Assembly: GCA_963696025.1 (NCBI GenBank)
Contig: CAVOII010000010.1
Coordinates: 186,001-250,000, forward strand
DNA: 64,000 nt
Origin: JABCYV01 sp963696025
Lineage (GTDB): Bacteria; Acidobacteriota; Terriglobia; Terriglobales; Acidobacteriaceae
Reading direction: 5' to 3'
Part shown: positions 39,535-47,749 of the stretch, piece after piece
Layout of the letters: each line of letters begins with the position of its first letter
Position numbering within the stretch: the first letter of the stretch is position 1
Notes under the pieces: model-generated
What the model was told of the DNA's origin: nothing
Databases searched by the model: none
The model's input: only the letters and a program-made list of their open reading frames with translations
Translations under genes and position numbers: made by a program

Positions 39535-42324
39535 TCAGAGCTCAAGCACCGCCGATATGGATGAGGGGTCACCCAGCAGTCGCAGACGAAATCCAACTTT
39601 CTTGAAAATGCTTTGGACGGCAACATTGTCCCGTAACATTTCAGCGAAGAGGCTGCCAAGCTTTTCGTCGCGCGCGATCTGGACCGTGCGTCGCAGCAAT
39701 TCGGTCCCCAGACCTTGCTTCTGGCACTGATCCGATACCAGGATGGCAACTTCGCCTTCAGGTTTGGTGTGAAGTTTGACCAGCCTGCCAACGCCCAGAA
39801 TACGGTGCTGTCCAGTGATCTTGTCTTTGTGGTCCACCACGAGAGCCATCACGCGATCGTAATCCACAAAGCAAATGCGAACCAGGCGCTCGTGCGCCAC
39901 ACGTGAGCTCAGGCTCAATGAGGAAAAGTAACGCATATAAACACTACGGTCAGTGAGTGTTTCATGGAATTTGGCCATCAGCGGTTCGTCTTCAGGGCGG
40001 ATCGGCCGGAGCGTGACTTCCGTGCCATCCTTCATGGTGAATTGTGAAACGTGCTGCGACGGATAGGGACGGATGGCCGGTTTTGGGAGTTCATCTGCAT
40101 GCGAACTCGGGTCGTGCAGGAGCACGCGCGCATCCAGAGCCAACAGACCCTCCGACGAGGCGAGCAGAGGATTCAGATCAATTTCCGTGATCCAAGGCTG
40201 CTCCACCACCAACTGGCTGAAACGGACTATGAGGTTTTCCAGAGCGATCAAATCGACCGGTAGGCGTCCGCGAACGCCCCTGAGCGCTTTGAAAATTTGG
40301 GTTTGCTCCATCAATCTCTGGGCGAGCGTGCTATTGAGCGGTGGAAGGGCAATGGCATGGTCTCGAAAGACCTCGACCAATTGCCCCCCAGAACCAAACA
40401 GGATCACTGGCCCGAACTGGGGATCCACGCTGCTCCCGAGGATCAACTCGTAGCCTTCGATCTGCACCATGGGTTGCACGGCAACGCCCAGGAACTGGTC
40501 ACGGCCGGCCTTCTCTGTGACGGAAGACTCTATTGCGCGAAAAGCGGATCGCACTGCTTGCTCATCCTGCAACCGCAACTTGACGCCGCCGACATCGGTT
40601 TTGTGCGTGATCGTCTCGGACAAAACCTTCAGCACGACGGGATAGCCAATCTCTGACGCATGTTTTACCGCTTCGTCTTCGGTCGTAGCGGCTCGGGTTT
40701 CGACCGTGGGAATCCCGTAATACGCCAAAATTTGCTTCGATTCGAGCTCTGTGAGCAGCACCCGCCCCCGGCTCCGGACCTGATCGACCACCTCTGCCGC
40801 CCGCGTCCGGCAGGCCTCAGGATCCAGAGATTCCACCAACGTGGGAGTTTCATAGAGGCCGCGCAGGTTGTAGCTGTAGCGCCACATGTAGGTGAATACG
40901 CGCGCGGCGGTGTCAGGATAAGGAAAGGTCGGAATGCCTGCGGTATTGAGGGCTTTCACACCTTGGGCGACGCTGGCCCCTCCCATCCAACTTGCGAGCA
41001 GCGGTTTTCCCGTGGCTTGGGTAAAGGGTTGCAAACGTTCAGCGACTTCAGACGGGTCTGTCATTCCTTGCGGCGCGAGGATCACTAGCAAACCGTCGCT
41101 GTTGGGATCTTTCGACGCGATTTCCAGCGCTTTCGCGTAACGCTTGGCATCGGCGTCGCCCAAAATGTCAATCGGATTGTTGTGGCTCCAATGCCGTGGC
41201 AGAAATTGATTCAAACTCCGCAAGCTCTCTTCGGAAGGTGTGGCCAGCTGACCGCCATTGGCAACAAGCGCGTCCGTCGCGAGAACGGCGGGTCCGCCAG
41301 CATTGGTTACGATTGTGAGCCGCGGCCCTGTGGGTCGAGGTTGCTTGCTGAGAGTTTCTGCCATGTAGAAAAGGTCGGCGATGTTGTGCACTCGCAAGAT
41401 ACCGCAGCGTCGGAAGGCGGCGTCTAGGACTGCGTCACTTCCTGTGAGGGCACCGGTGTGCGAGGCTGCGGCGCGGGAAGCCGCCTCGGAGCGTCCCGCC
41501 TTGATCACGATAATGGGTTTGCTCAGGGATACTTCGCGCGCGGCGGAGAGAAACGAGTGCGCATCGCCCACCGACTCCATGTAAACCAGGATGCTATGAG
41601 TGTGCGGATCATTGCCAAAATAATCGATCAAGTCGCCCCAGCCTACATTCAACATTGAGCCGGTCGAGACGATCGCGCCGAAGCCCACTTCTTCGCGCTG
41701 ACTCCAGTCTAGGATTGCGGTCAGCAGCGCACCGCTCTGGCTCAGGAAGGCGACGTTGCCAGCCTTGGGCGTGCCTTTGGCGAACGTGGCATTCAGGCCA
41801 ATCGCCGGATTCATGATGCCTAGGCAGTTGGGACCGATCAGGCGCATTGCGCCGCGGCGCAATTGCTGTTGGATTTGTTGCTCGCGCGCTACGCCTTCCG
41901 GCCCTTGCTCTCGAAAGCCCGCCGAGATCACAACAGCGGCTTTTACTCGCGCATCAACACACTCACCTATCACCTGCGGAACCGTGAGTGCCGGGGTGAC
42001 CACTACGGCTAGGTCAACTTGCTCGGGAATGTCGCCAATGCTCTTGTAAGCCTTAAGGCCGAGAACCTCCGAATGGCTGGGATTAACGGCATACACCTTC
42101 GAGCGAAAAGAGCCTTCGATCAGATTCGATAGAACGGTTCTGCCCACAGTACTGGGCCGCTCGGTTGCGCCGATTACTGCCACAGAGTCAGGAACGAACA
42201 AGGCGTCCAAACCGGATCTCGTTCCAGCTTTCGCCGACTTCTCCGCCGCAGTCTGCGTTTGCTCAGCCAGACTTCCCTCCCGCTGATTTTCGAAAGTCTT
42301 CTGGCCAAGGATATCAGTGGACAT
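39535..42324 (-). CDS. Acyl-CoA ligase (ADP-forming)-like / GNAT acetyltransferase fusion
   Basis: About 929 residues from the Met at 42,324 (MSTDILGQK); the frame is open a little further but enters the OsmC gene. Order: CoA-binding Rossmann domain (SVAVIGATERPSTVGRTVLS), ligase domain with GPNCLGIMNP and SHTGALTGSD (the position of the phospho-His in ADP-forming enzymes), an ATP-grasp domain, and a C-terminal GNAT domain (GVGRLVKLHTKPEGEVAILV, QGLGTELLRRTVQIAR). Such Pat-type fusions acetylate acyl-CoA synthetases and other proteins. It overlaps OsmC by 11 bp, so the two are coupled. Confidence 0.9.
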   Translation of the reverse strand: MSTDILGQKTFENQREGSLAEQTQTAAEKSAKAGTRSGLDALFVPDSVAVIGATERPSTVGRTVLSNLIEGSFRSKVYAVNPSHSEVLGLKAYKSIGDIPEQVDLAVVVTPALTVPQVIGECVDARVKAAVVISAGFREQGPEGVAREQQIQQQLRRGAMRLIGPNCLGIMNPAIGLNATFAKGTPKAGNVAFLSQSGALLTAILDWSQREEVGFGAIVSTGSMLNVGWGDLIDYFGNDPHTHSILVYMESVGDAHSFLSAAREVSLSKPIIVIKAGRSEAASRAAASHTGALTGSDAVLDAAFRRCGILRVHNIADLFYMAETLSKQPRPTGPRLTIVTNAGGPAVLATDALVANGGQLATPSEESLRSLNQFLPRHWSHNNPIDILGDADAKRYAKALEIASKDPNSDGLLVILAPQGMTDPSEVAERLQPFTQATGKPLLASWMGGASVAQGVKALNTAGIPTFPYPDTAARVFTYMWRYSYNLRGLYETPTLVESLDPEACRTRAAEVVDQVRSRGRVLLTELESKQILAYYGIPTVETRAATTEDEAVKHASEIGYPVVLKVLSETITHKTDVGGVKLRLQDEQAVRSAFRAIESSVTEKAGRDQFLGVAVQPMVQIEGYELILGSSVDPQFGPVILFGSGGQLVEVFRDHAIALPPLNSTLAQRLMEQTQIFKALRGVRGRLPVDLIALENLIVRFSQLVVEQPWITEIDLNPLLASSEGLLALDARVLLHDPSSHADELPKPAIRPYPSQHVSQFTMKDGTEVTLRPIRPEDEPLMAKFHETLTDRSVYMRYFSSLSLSSRVAHERLVRICFVDYDRVMALVVDHKDKITGQHRILGVGRLVKLHTKPEGEVAILVSDQCQKQGLGTELLRRTVQIARDEKLGSLFAEMLRDNVAVQSIFKKVGFRLRLLGDPSSISAVLEL

Positions 42325-42790
42325 GGAGCTTGCGATCATCCGACTGGTCTGAGGGTCTGCTGATCTCGACGCGGGCTTCGAACTCTTGAGGTGTTGCCAA
42401 TGCACGCGAGACTAGACACAGGGCCTTGGCTTTATGCAAGAGACTGATCGCCCGCTCCCGTTGCTCTTCATGAGGAATCGTCAGGCTGGGGCGGATGGCA
42501 ATCTCGCTGAAGCAATAGCCAGAGTCCGTTTTACCGACGGTTCCCTCCGCTTCGACTGCCAGGTCCGTGTATTCGAATTTCGAGTACTCCGCGATTGCGT
42601 GGAACGTCGTCGTAAAGCAACTAGCGAGCGCAGTCATCAGCAGGTCTTCGGGTGTCCATCTGCCTTCCAGACCCCCAAACTGCGGTGGCGCGGTGAAATG
42701 AATTGCGTTAGGGGCCGACTCAGACTTGGCGATACCCGTCTGTCCAGAAGCCCACCAAGCTACAACGCGGTATTTATGTTTATTTTCCAT
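42314..42790 (-). CDS. OsmC/Ohr-family peroxide-reducing protein
   Basis: 158 residues. OsmC fold with the redox pair: peroxidatic Cys in TALASCFTTTFHA near residue 58 and the second Cys in KAKALCLVSRAL near 124. These proteins reduce organic peroxides with dithiols. The N-terminus HKYRVVAWWASGQTG and the APPQFGGLEGRWTPEDLL block are closely echoed by the second OsmC at 59,262. It is divergent from the Crp/Fnr regulator, with an operator between them, and coupled to the ligase/GNAT fusion. Confidence 0.88.
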   Translation of the reverse strand: MENKHKYRVVAWWASGQTGIAKSESAPNAIHFTAPPQFGGLEGRWTPEDLLMTALASCFTTTFHAIAEYSKFEYTDLAVEAEGTVGKTDSGYCFSEIAIRPSLTIPHEEQRERAISLLHKAKALCLVSRALATPQEFEARVEISRPSDQSDDRKLHVH

Positions 42791-42947
42791 TCGGCAACTC
42801 CGGCTCCAGCCTGCATTTTCCCAAGGGCCGCGATTACTACTTCGCCAACCGATTCCGAGGATGAAAGGTCACTGTTACCACGGCCGTTGTTCCCAATGAT
42901 TGTGTGTCAGGAGACGCATCAAAGCGGTGGCCCAGATCACGGCTGTT

Positions 42948-42963
42948 CGTGATGCTAATCACA
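42948..42963. promoter_or_regulatory. Crp/Fnr-type operator at the regulator's own promoter
   Basis: CGTGATGCTAATCACA (one end mismatch to TGTGA-N6-TCACA), 39 bp before the regulator ATG and 158 bp before the divergent OsmC start. Suggests autoregulation. A TACAAT -10-like sequence follows near 42,973. Confidence 0.7.
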
Positions 42964-43001
42964 CAGAGGGTGCTACAATACGCCCAATTGGATGGTGCCG
43001 G

Positions 43002-43719
43002 ATGCGTGCCCCTTACGGCTTAAATATCATCGATAATTGTCTAAGTTGTCCTGTGCGCGAGGAGCATCTGTTCTGCAATCTGCCTCTGCCGGCAATACAA
43101 AAACTTAATGAGATCAAGTCCACCGCGGTGTATCCGAAATCGACGATGCTGTTTATCGAGGGCCAGCAGCCGCGTGGGGTGTTTGTGCTCTGCGCGGGAA
43201 AAGCCAAACTGTTCACGTCATCGAGCGATGGCAAAACCATCATCACCAAGATCTCGGAGGCTGGGGACGTCTTGGGTCTGAACGCTACGATCTCCAATCG
43301 GCCTTATGAAGTGACCGCCGAGATGATGGAGCCCGGCCAGGCTAACTTCATCTCTCGAGACGCGCTACTGAATTTCCTGCGCCTGCACGGAGAGGTGGCA
43401 CTGCGAGTTGCAGAGCAACTCAGCCGCAACTACTACTCCGCATATGAGGAAATCCGCACTCTCGGACTTGACGAGTTCACCCGCGGAGAAGTTGGCCAAG
43501 CTGCTGCTCTCCTGGTCGCCCGCCGGAGGAAACGCGAACGAGCCTGCACATCTGAAATTGACGGTGACGCATGAAGAAATCGCAGAGATGATTGGCACCA
43601 CGCGCGAGACGGTCAGCCGCCTGTTCTCTGATTTCAAGAAAAAGCAGTTGTTACAATTGAAGGGCTCAACCCTGATCATTCGCAATAAACCTGCCTTGGA
43701 GAAAATGCTGAACTCCTAA
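43002..43719 (+). pseudogene. Crp/Fnr-family regulator with one-base frameshift
   Basis: The first frame from ATG 43,002 gives an N-terminal Cys cluster (NCLSCPVREEHLFCNL, spacing C-x2-C-x8-C, possibly an Fe-S site), the cyclic-nucleotide-like barrel and the dimer helix to EEIRTLGL. The C-terminal HTH then lies in the next frame (TSSPAEKLAKLLLSW, VTHEEIAEMIGTTRETVSRL), ending at 43,719. Removing one base near 43,470 restores a protein of about 239 residues. The recognition helix RETVSR matches CRP-type R-E-x-x-x-R readers of TGTGA half-sites, like the palindromes across this island. If the shift is real, the protein lacks its DNA-binding domain. Confidence 0.85.
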
Positions 43720-43837
43720 ACGAGACCTCGTTGCTCCCGGACTCTGCGTGGAGCGGCAGCTCCTTGTCCTTACGGGCCAGCCGCAGATAACGGGCAATGC
43801 CCCCGGGGAGCGACATCACAGTCTTCCGGTTCGGCCT

Positions 43838-44330
43838 TTAATTATTAGAAGTGAGCGCACGTAACGACCGAGTACGCGAGAAATAGTTGTGCACGAGTTC
43901 TACGATTGCTTCCGGATCGCACCGGTTGATGAAGGAACACGCACCCAGACGTGCGTATCGCACAGCTAGGTCGTCAGAAGGCGGCACGCTCTGCATCAAT
44001 ACGACCGGCGTCCCCGTCCTTCCCGCTCCTGACCTGCCGCACAACCTCTTCGCCACTCATGTCGAGCAAGTTGTCAGCCAGCAACACCAGATCAAAGGTG
44101 CGCTGCCTCAACAGCTGCAATGCCTTCAACCCGCCCCGGGCGGTGGTGGTGTCGTAACCGGCCTCTCCCAGCAGCTGCTTCAGAGCGATGAGCACATTCT
44201 CATCGTGATCCACGACGAGGACGCGCCTGCCAGCTTGCTCCTCATCTGGCAGCTGTTCCGTACTCGGATTTTGAACAACCGCCCGCCCCATCTTCAGAAC
44301 ATCCAGGATGCCGCGCTCATCTTGCCCCAT
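43838..44330 (-). pseudogene. Degenerate response-regulator receiver, frameshifted
   Basis: Two frames join near 44,020 (one extra base) to give a single receiver domain. The first part has RRVLVVDHDENVLIALKQLL and FDLVLLADNLLDMSGEEV, the second GTPVVLMQSVPPSDDL and GACSFINRCDPEAIVELV. The usual phospho-acceptor Asp position reads Ala (LLAD rather than LLD) and the conserved Lys near the end is replaced (FINR). It would be a pseudo-receiver even without the frameshift. There is no output domain. It overlaps the upstream Cys-rich gene by 14 bp. Confidence 0.75.
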
Positions 44331-44745
44331 GTGCCACCTCTTTGGAGAATTCGCTGTGTTCTTCTTGCAACAAGCCCTTCGGCGTCGCGAGTGGCTGTTC
44401 GATCTGAGCGATCTGGTTCCGCAACCAGCCGGCGAGAGCTTCTTCTAACTCGAGCTGCGTGCCGCAGCGATAGAAAGAATCAATCGTTTCGTGCTTTTCG
44501 TTAAGCGGTATAAAGCGGCACGGGAAGTTCTCATTCTGCAACTCCTTGGGAACGAACTTCATCAATAGACACTCGCTGCACGGATGCGGCCGAGCGGGAT
44601 CGCCCAGGTTGGGACAGCTGGGCGAATCTTCGAAGATGTAGGGAGGACGCCACGGTGTGCGGGGAGACCGCCCGTAGCCTCCATCTTCCACGAATTTCAG
44701 TTCAAACTTGAGGAGTTCCAGCATTTCGTGCTCATCTTGTGTCAT
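44317..44745 (-). CDS. Cys-rich protein of unknown family (paralog 1)
   Basis: 142 residues from ATG 44,745, with GAGAGGTGA upstream. The N-terminal 110 residues closely match the protein at 45,103: DGGYGRSPRTPWRPPYIFED, then conserved Cys in SCPNLGDPARPHPCSECLLM, FPCRFIPL and FYRCGTQLELEEALAGWL. Six cysteines in fixed spacing suggest zinc or iron-sulfur binding. No named family recognised. A Crp-type site lies 73 bp upstream, and the degenerate receiver is coupled downstream. Confidence 0.75.
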   Translation of the reverse strand: MTQDEHEMLELLKFELKFVEDGGYGRSPRTPWRPPYIFEDSPSCPNLGDPARPHPCSECLLMKFVPKELQNENFPCRFIPLNEKHETIDSFYRCGTQLELEEALAGWLRNQIAQIEQPLATPKGLLQEEHSEFSKEVAHGAR

Positions 44746-44817
44746 TACGTCACCTCTCGAGATGAGGTAGCCTCGCACAGCGCCGATCGGGCTGCGATGA
44801 TCGTCGTCACGTTGTGA

Positions 44818-44833
44818 CGTGACCTAGATCACA
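44818..44833. promoter_or_regulatory. Crp/Fnr-type operator before Cys-rich paralog 1
   Basis: CGTGACCTAGATCACA, one end mismatch to the consensus. An outward-facing repeat CGTCACGTTGTGACG lies beside it (44,805-44,819). The site overlaps the 3' end of the small secreted-protein gene. Confidence 0.65.
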
Positions 44834-45012
44834 ACCGTGGGTTGTATGGGCTGGCCTGACGAACCGCATCGACAGGAATTGTGTAACGGTCCAACCGGCG
44901 CCGCCTTAGGGGATATTTGGCCTTGCAGTGCCGGGGCAGAAAACCCAAGAAGGAGTAGCAGAGAAACAATCAGAAACGTCTTCGACGCGTAGCCTCCTGC
45001 CTTCGACGGCAT
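44824..45012 (-). CDS. Small secreted peptide
   Basis: 62 residues from ATG 45,012 (AGGACCAGG upstream). A clear signal peptide (KTFLIVSLLLLLGFSAPALQ) is followed by a short mature part with a CRC pair and Pro. It lies 90 bp after Cys-rich paralog 2 on the same strand. Its stop codon lies inside the operator of paralog 1. Function unknown. Confidence 0.5.
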   Translation of the reverse strand: MPSKAGGYASKTFLIVSLLLLLGFSAPALQGQISPKAAPVGPLHNSCRCGSSGQPIQPTVVI

Positions 45013-45102
45013 CCTGGTCCTGAAACCCCATGTTGTTGAAAAATGATCCCACATCGAGCGCAATCTCAGTGGCCGCGATTTCGCTTCTGTTGCGTCATGA
45101 AG

Positions 45103-45768
45103 CTATCGACCCATCATCCGCAGTTCTTCTGACGGGGCTTGCTCGAGGCCCCTCTCCGCGTCGTGCACTATCTCGGACGCCGCTCGCTGGTTTTTTCGGA
45201 TTCGTTCGACAAGAGAGCGCCCGTCATCCCCAGGCGCCACGACGTGCTCTGCCGCTGCGAGCGCACGGCTGTATAGTGCGTGCGCCGCCACGTAATTCTG
45301 ATTCTCGCGATGGCGATTGGCAAGAAAGTACAAATTTCCCGCGAATGCCAGCCACTGTCGCTGACGAAGGCGATCTACTTCATTCGAATTGCTCCTCGAA
45401 TGCTCAGCCTCGTGCTGTTCTTCGATCTGGCTAATTTGCTTGCGCAACCAGCCAGCGACGGCTTCTTCGAGTTCCAGTTGCGTGCCACAACGGTAGAAAT
45501 AATCGATCGTCTCGCCTTTATCCGTCAGTGGAATGAGCCGGCAGGGTGAAACCTGGTCTCTAAGCTCGCTGGGAACAAACCTCATCAACGGACACTCGGT
45601 GCAGGGCTGTGGGCGGGCAGGATCGGCGAAGTTGGGACAGGTAGGCGAGTCCTCGAAGATATAGGGAGCACGCCACGGTGTGCGGGGAGATCGTCTATAG
45701 CCCCCGTCCTCCAGAAATTTTAGCTCGAATTTAAGAAGGTCCAGCAGGTCATGCTCGTCTTGCGCCAT
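45103..45768 (-). CDS. Cys-rich protein of unknown family with helical tail (paralog 2)
   Basis: 221 residues from ATG 45,768 (GTGAGGTGGC upstream). The first 110 residues match paralog 1, with the same six Cys (TCPNFADPARPQPCTECPLM, SPCRLIPL, FYRCGTQLELEEAVAGWL). The extra C-terminus is helical and TPR-like (AFAGNLYFLANRHRENQNYV, AAHALYSRALAAAEHVV). Two Crp-type operators lie in the divergent region shared with the Usp at 46,035. A stress sensor or adaptor role is a guess. Confidence 0.75.
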   Translation of the reverse strand: MAQDEHDLLDLLKFELKFLEDGGYRRSPRTPWRAPYIFEDSPTCPNFADPARPQPCTECPLMRFVPSELRDQVSPCRLIPLTDKGETIDYFYRCGTQLELEEAVAGWLRKQISQIEEQHEAEHSRSNSNEVDRLRQRQWLAFAGNLYFLANRHRENQNYVAAHALYSRALAAAEHVVAPGDDGRSLVERIRKNQRAASEIVHDAERGLEQAPSEELRMMGR

Positions 45769-45841
45769 ATGCCACCTCACCTTACGAGAGTTAGGGTCGC
45801 ACAGACGGCTGTGGGATGCCGTAGTCATCATCACGGCCCCG

Positions 45842-45857
45842 CGTGATCAGGATCACA
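45842..45857. promoter_or_regulatory. Crp/Fnr-type operator, divergent promoter copy 1
   Basis: CGTGATCAGGATCACA, one end mismatch, 74 bp upstream of Cys-rich paralog 2. Confidence 0.7.
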
Positions 45858-45871
45858 CGTCGCTGTTCCGT

Positions 45872-45887
45872 TGTGATGTGAATCACA
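45872..45887. promoter_or_regulatory. Crp/Fnr-type operator, divergent promoter copy 2
   Basis: TGTGATGTGAATCACA, perfect palindrome, 30 bp centre-to-centre from copy 1 and upstream of the Usp gene. Confidence 0.8.
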
Positions 45888-46034
45888 GCGAGAAGTGATC
45901 CGAATTGCGGACGGCCACTTCGCCACTTGCTAAGCTTTCCCAGGTTTGGCGAAAGGTCCAATGGTCGACCCCGTCGAAATTGGACTGATGTAAATTCGAC
46001 CACGAGAGCTTCCATCAGAGAAAGGGGTAGAGAG

Positions 46035-46934
46035 ATGCCAGTATTGAGCGCTCCCGCAGAAGTCAGTCTAAAGAACATCCTGGTTGCCACCGATTTGGCG
46101 CCGGGTGCGCTCTCGGCACTTAACTATGTTCTCCCGCTCGCGCGACAGTTCCATGCCACAGTTCATATTCTGCATGTAGTCCCGCGCGAGCTATCCGATG
46201 TTGTGTCCCCAGCCAAAAGCTCTCTTTTGTTTGAGCAGCTTCCGACGGTGGCTCAGCAGCGACTCAATTCTTTAACCATCATGCTCGGAGATGTTCCGCA
46301 CCACATGTGGCTAAGGCAGGGCCAGGTGTGGGAGGAAGTCAGGGACCTGGTTCAACGCAATCACATCGATCTTGTTGTTGTCGGAGCGAGTGGGAAGACT
46401 CACGTCAACAAAATCCTTCTGGGTTCGGTTGCGGAAGAGGTTTTTCGCGAGACCACGTGTCCCGTGCTGACGGTAGGACCCCAGGTTGGTCCTTCCAGTT
46501 CTAGCCTGAACCTAAGACAAATTCTCTATTCCACAAACTTAAGAGAAGAATCGCACGGAGGACTGGATTATGCGATCTCTCTGACCCGGCAATACCGCGC
46601 CCAACTGACGCTCCTGCACATCGTCGAGCAGGACGAGCCGAAGTCATCGAATGATCAATGGCTGAAGCCCGATTACCAGTTGCTGCGCCAACTCGTGTCA
46701 GACGAGGATCTTTCCATAGAGCCAAGGTTTCGAATCGAGGTCACGAAGAACACATCAGTGCGCATTCTCCGGGTCGCAGAGGAAATCGCCGCCGACTTGA
46801 TCGTCATGGACGTTCGTCCCGAGGAGCCCTGGGCCACACATCTGCTCGACCGGGCGTACGAGATCATTTCGTTTTCAAGCTGTCCGGTACTGACGGTCCG
46901 CACCAGAGCTGGCATGGGCCTTCAGGAGCGGTGA
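46035..46934 (+). CDS. Tandem universal stress protein (UspA)
   Basis: 299 residues from ATG 46,035 (GGTAGAGAG upstream). Two Usp domains. The first: LKNILVATDLAPGALSALNY, then LVVVGASGKTHVNKILLGSV and ETTCPVLTVGP. The second is more divergent (RQILYSTNLREESHGGLDYA; SSCPVLTVRT) and lacks the G-x2-G-x9-G ATP loop. Usp proteins accumulate under starvation, hypoxia or redox stress. It is controlled by the two operators at 45.84-45.89 kb and converges on the next gene with a 13-bp overlap. Confidence 0.92.
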   Translation: MPVLSAPAEVSLKNILVATDLAPGALSALNYVLPLARQFHATVHILHVVPRELSDVVSPAKSSLLFEQLPTVAQQRLNSLTIMLGDVPHHMWLRQGQVWEEVRDLVQRNHIDLVVVGASGKTHVNKILLGSVAEEVFRETTCPVLTVGPQVGPSSSSLNLRQILYSTNLREESHGGLDYAISLTRQYRAQLTLLHIVEQDEPKSSNDQWLKPDYQLLRQLVSDEDLSIEPRFRIEVTKNTSVRILRVAEEIAADLIVMDVRPEEPWATHLLDRAYEIISFSSCPVLTVRTRAGMGLQER

Positions 46935-47693
46935 GCTGCCCACCCAATGGTCAGAGCGTCCCTTGCAATTCGGCGCTTTTGAGGCTCTTCTCCAGAGCGC
47001 ATCCGGCGTTCAGCTTCAGTTTTCACCAGCCCGAGTGATATCCAGCGAATCAATACGATACCCGGCGAAAAGAAAGACCAGTAGCGCCGGAATGCCGCGC
47101 GAGCAGCCTGGTCGGTGGTCGTGACGCGGGTCTCGGTGCGGGCCACCGATTCGGTAGCGGTGATCGGATCGGCACGCAGCGTCCACACGATCTTTGCGTA
47201 GCCGGGCTCATGAAAGCTGGCGAACTCATGGGCCGGCAGCGGGCGGAAGACCGGGTTGGCGACCCACGGACGCGTGACTGCGCCCAGGACAATCTCGCGA
47301 CCAGGGATCTCGGCCAGTACAGCCCACCCCAACTCCCTTGCCTGGGCCAGCAACGTCCGTGGACGGCAAACATTGTCCGGGCGGCTGCCCACGATCAACT
47401 CCCGGCCTTTGAAAATGCCACGGATGACCGCCGATTGCCAGAGATCCATGTCACATGCCGCCGCTAGCGTAATCTCGGCCGGCGCGGCGACGCGCACATG
47501 ATGACGTTCCACCGCCTCATATGCGGGGATGAACTGATCGAGCAAACCGGTCTGTCTCGTCGCTAGTCGGACTTGCCGGGTGTCCATAGCGCAACCAGAT
47601 GAAACCGGTGTGTATGGCATACAGAGCGGTGGCAAGGCCGGCGCCAGCCGCCAACCACCGGAGGGCTGGCCGACTGCTGTTTGTCGCGTTCAT
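46922..47693 (-). pseudogene. Membrane-anchored SRPBCC-like protein with one-base frameshift
   Basis: The first frame from about 47,693 gives one TM helix (LRWLAAGAGLATALYAIHTG) and a short linker. The main domain continues in the next frame: LLDQFIPAYEAVERHHVRVA, GWAVLAEIPGREIVLGAVTR and KIVWTLRADPITATESVART. Removing one T in the TTT near 47,545 joins them into about 255 residues. The lipid/ligand-binding START-like fold is inferred from pattern; function unknown. Confidence 0.65.
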
Positions 47694-47749
47694 AACAGCC
47701 TTCCTTTCGACGAAGTGGGATTCCGCTGTGCTTCGCCATCCGCTCCATC

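Noticed and set aside
43002..43719. Programmed +1 frameshifting in the regulator
   Set aside because: There is no slippery run or stop-codon-dependent site at 43,470, and several unrelated genes show similar shifts, which fits decay or sequencing error better.
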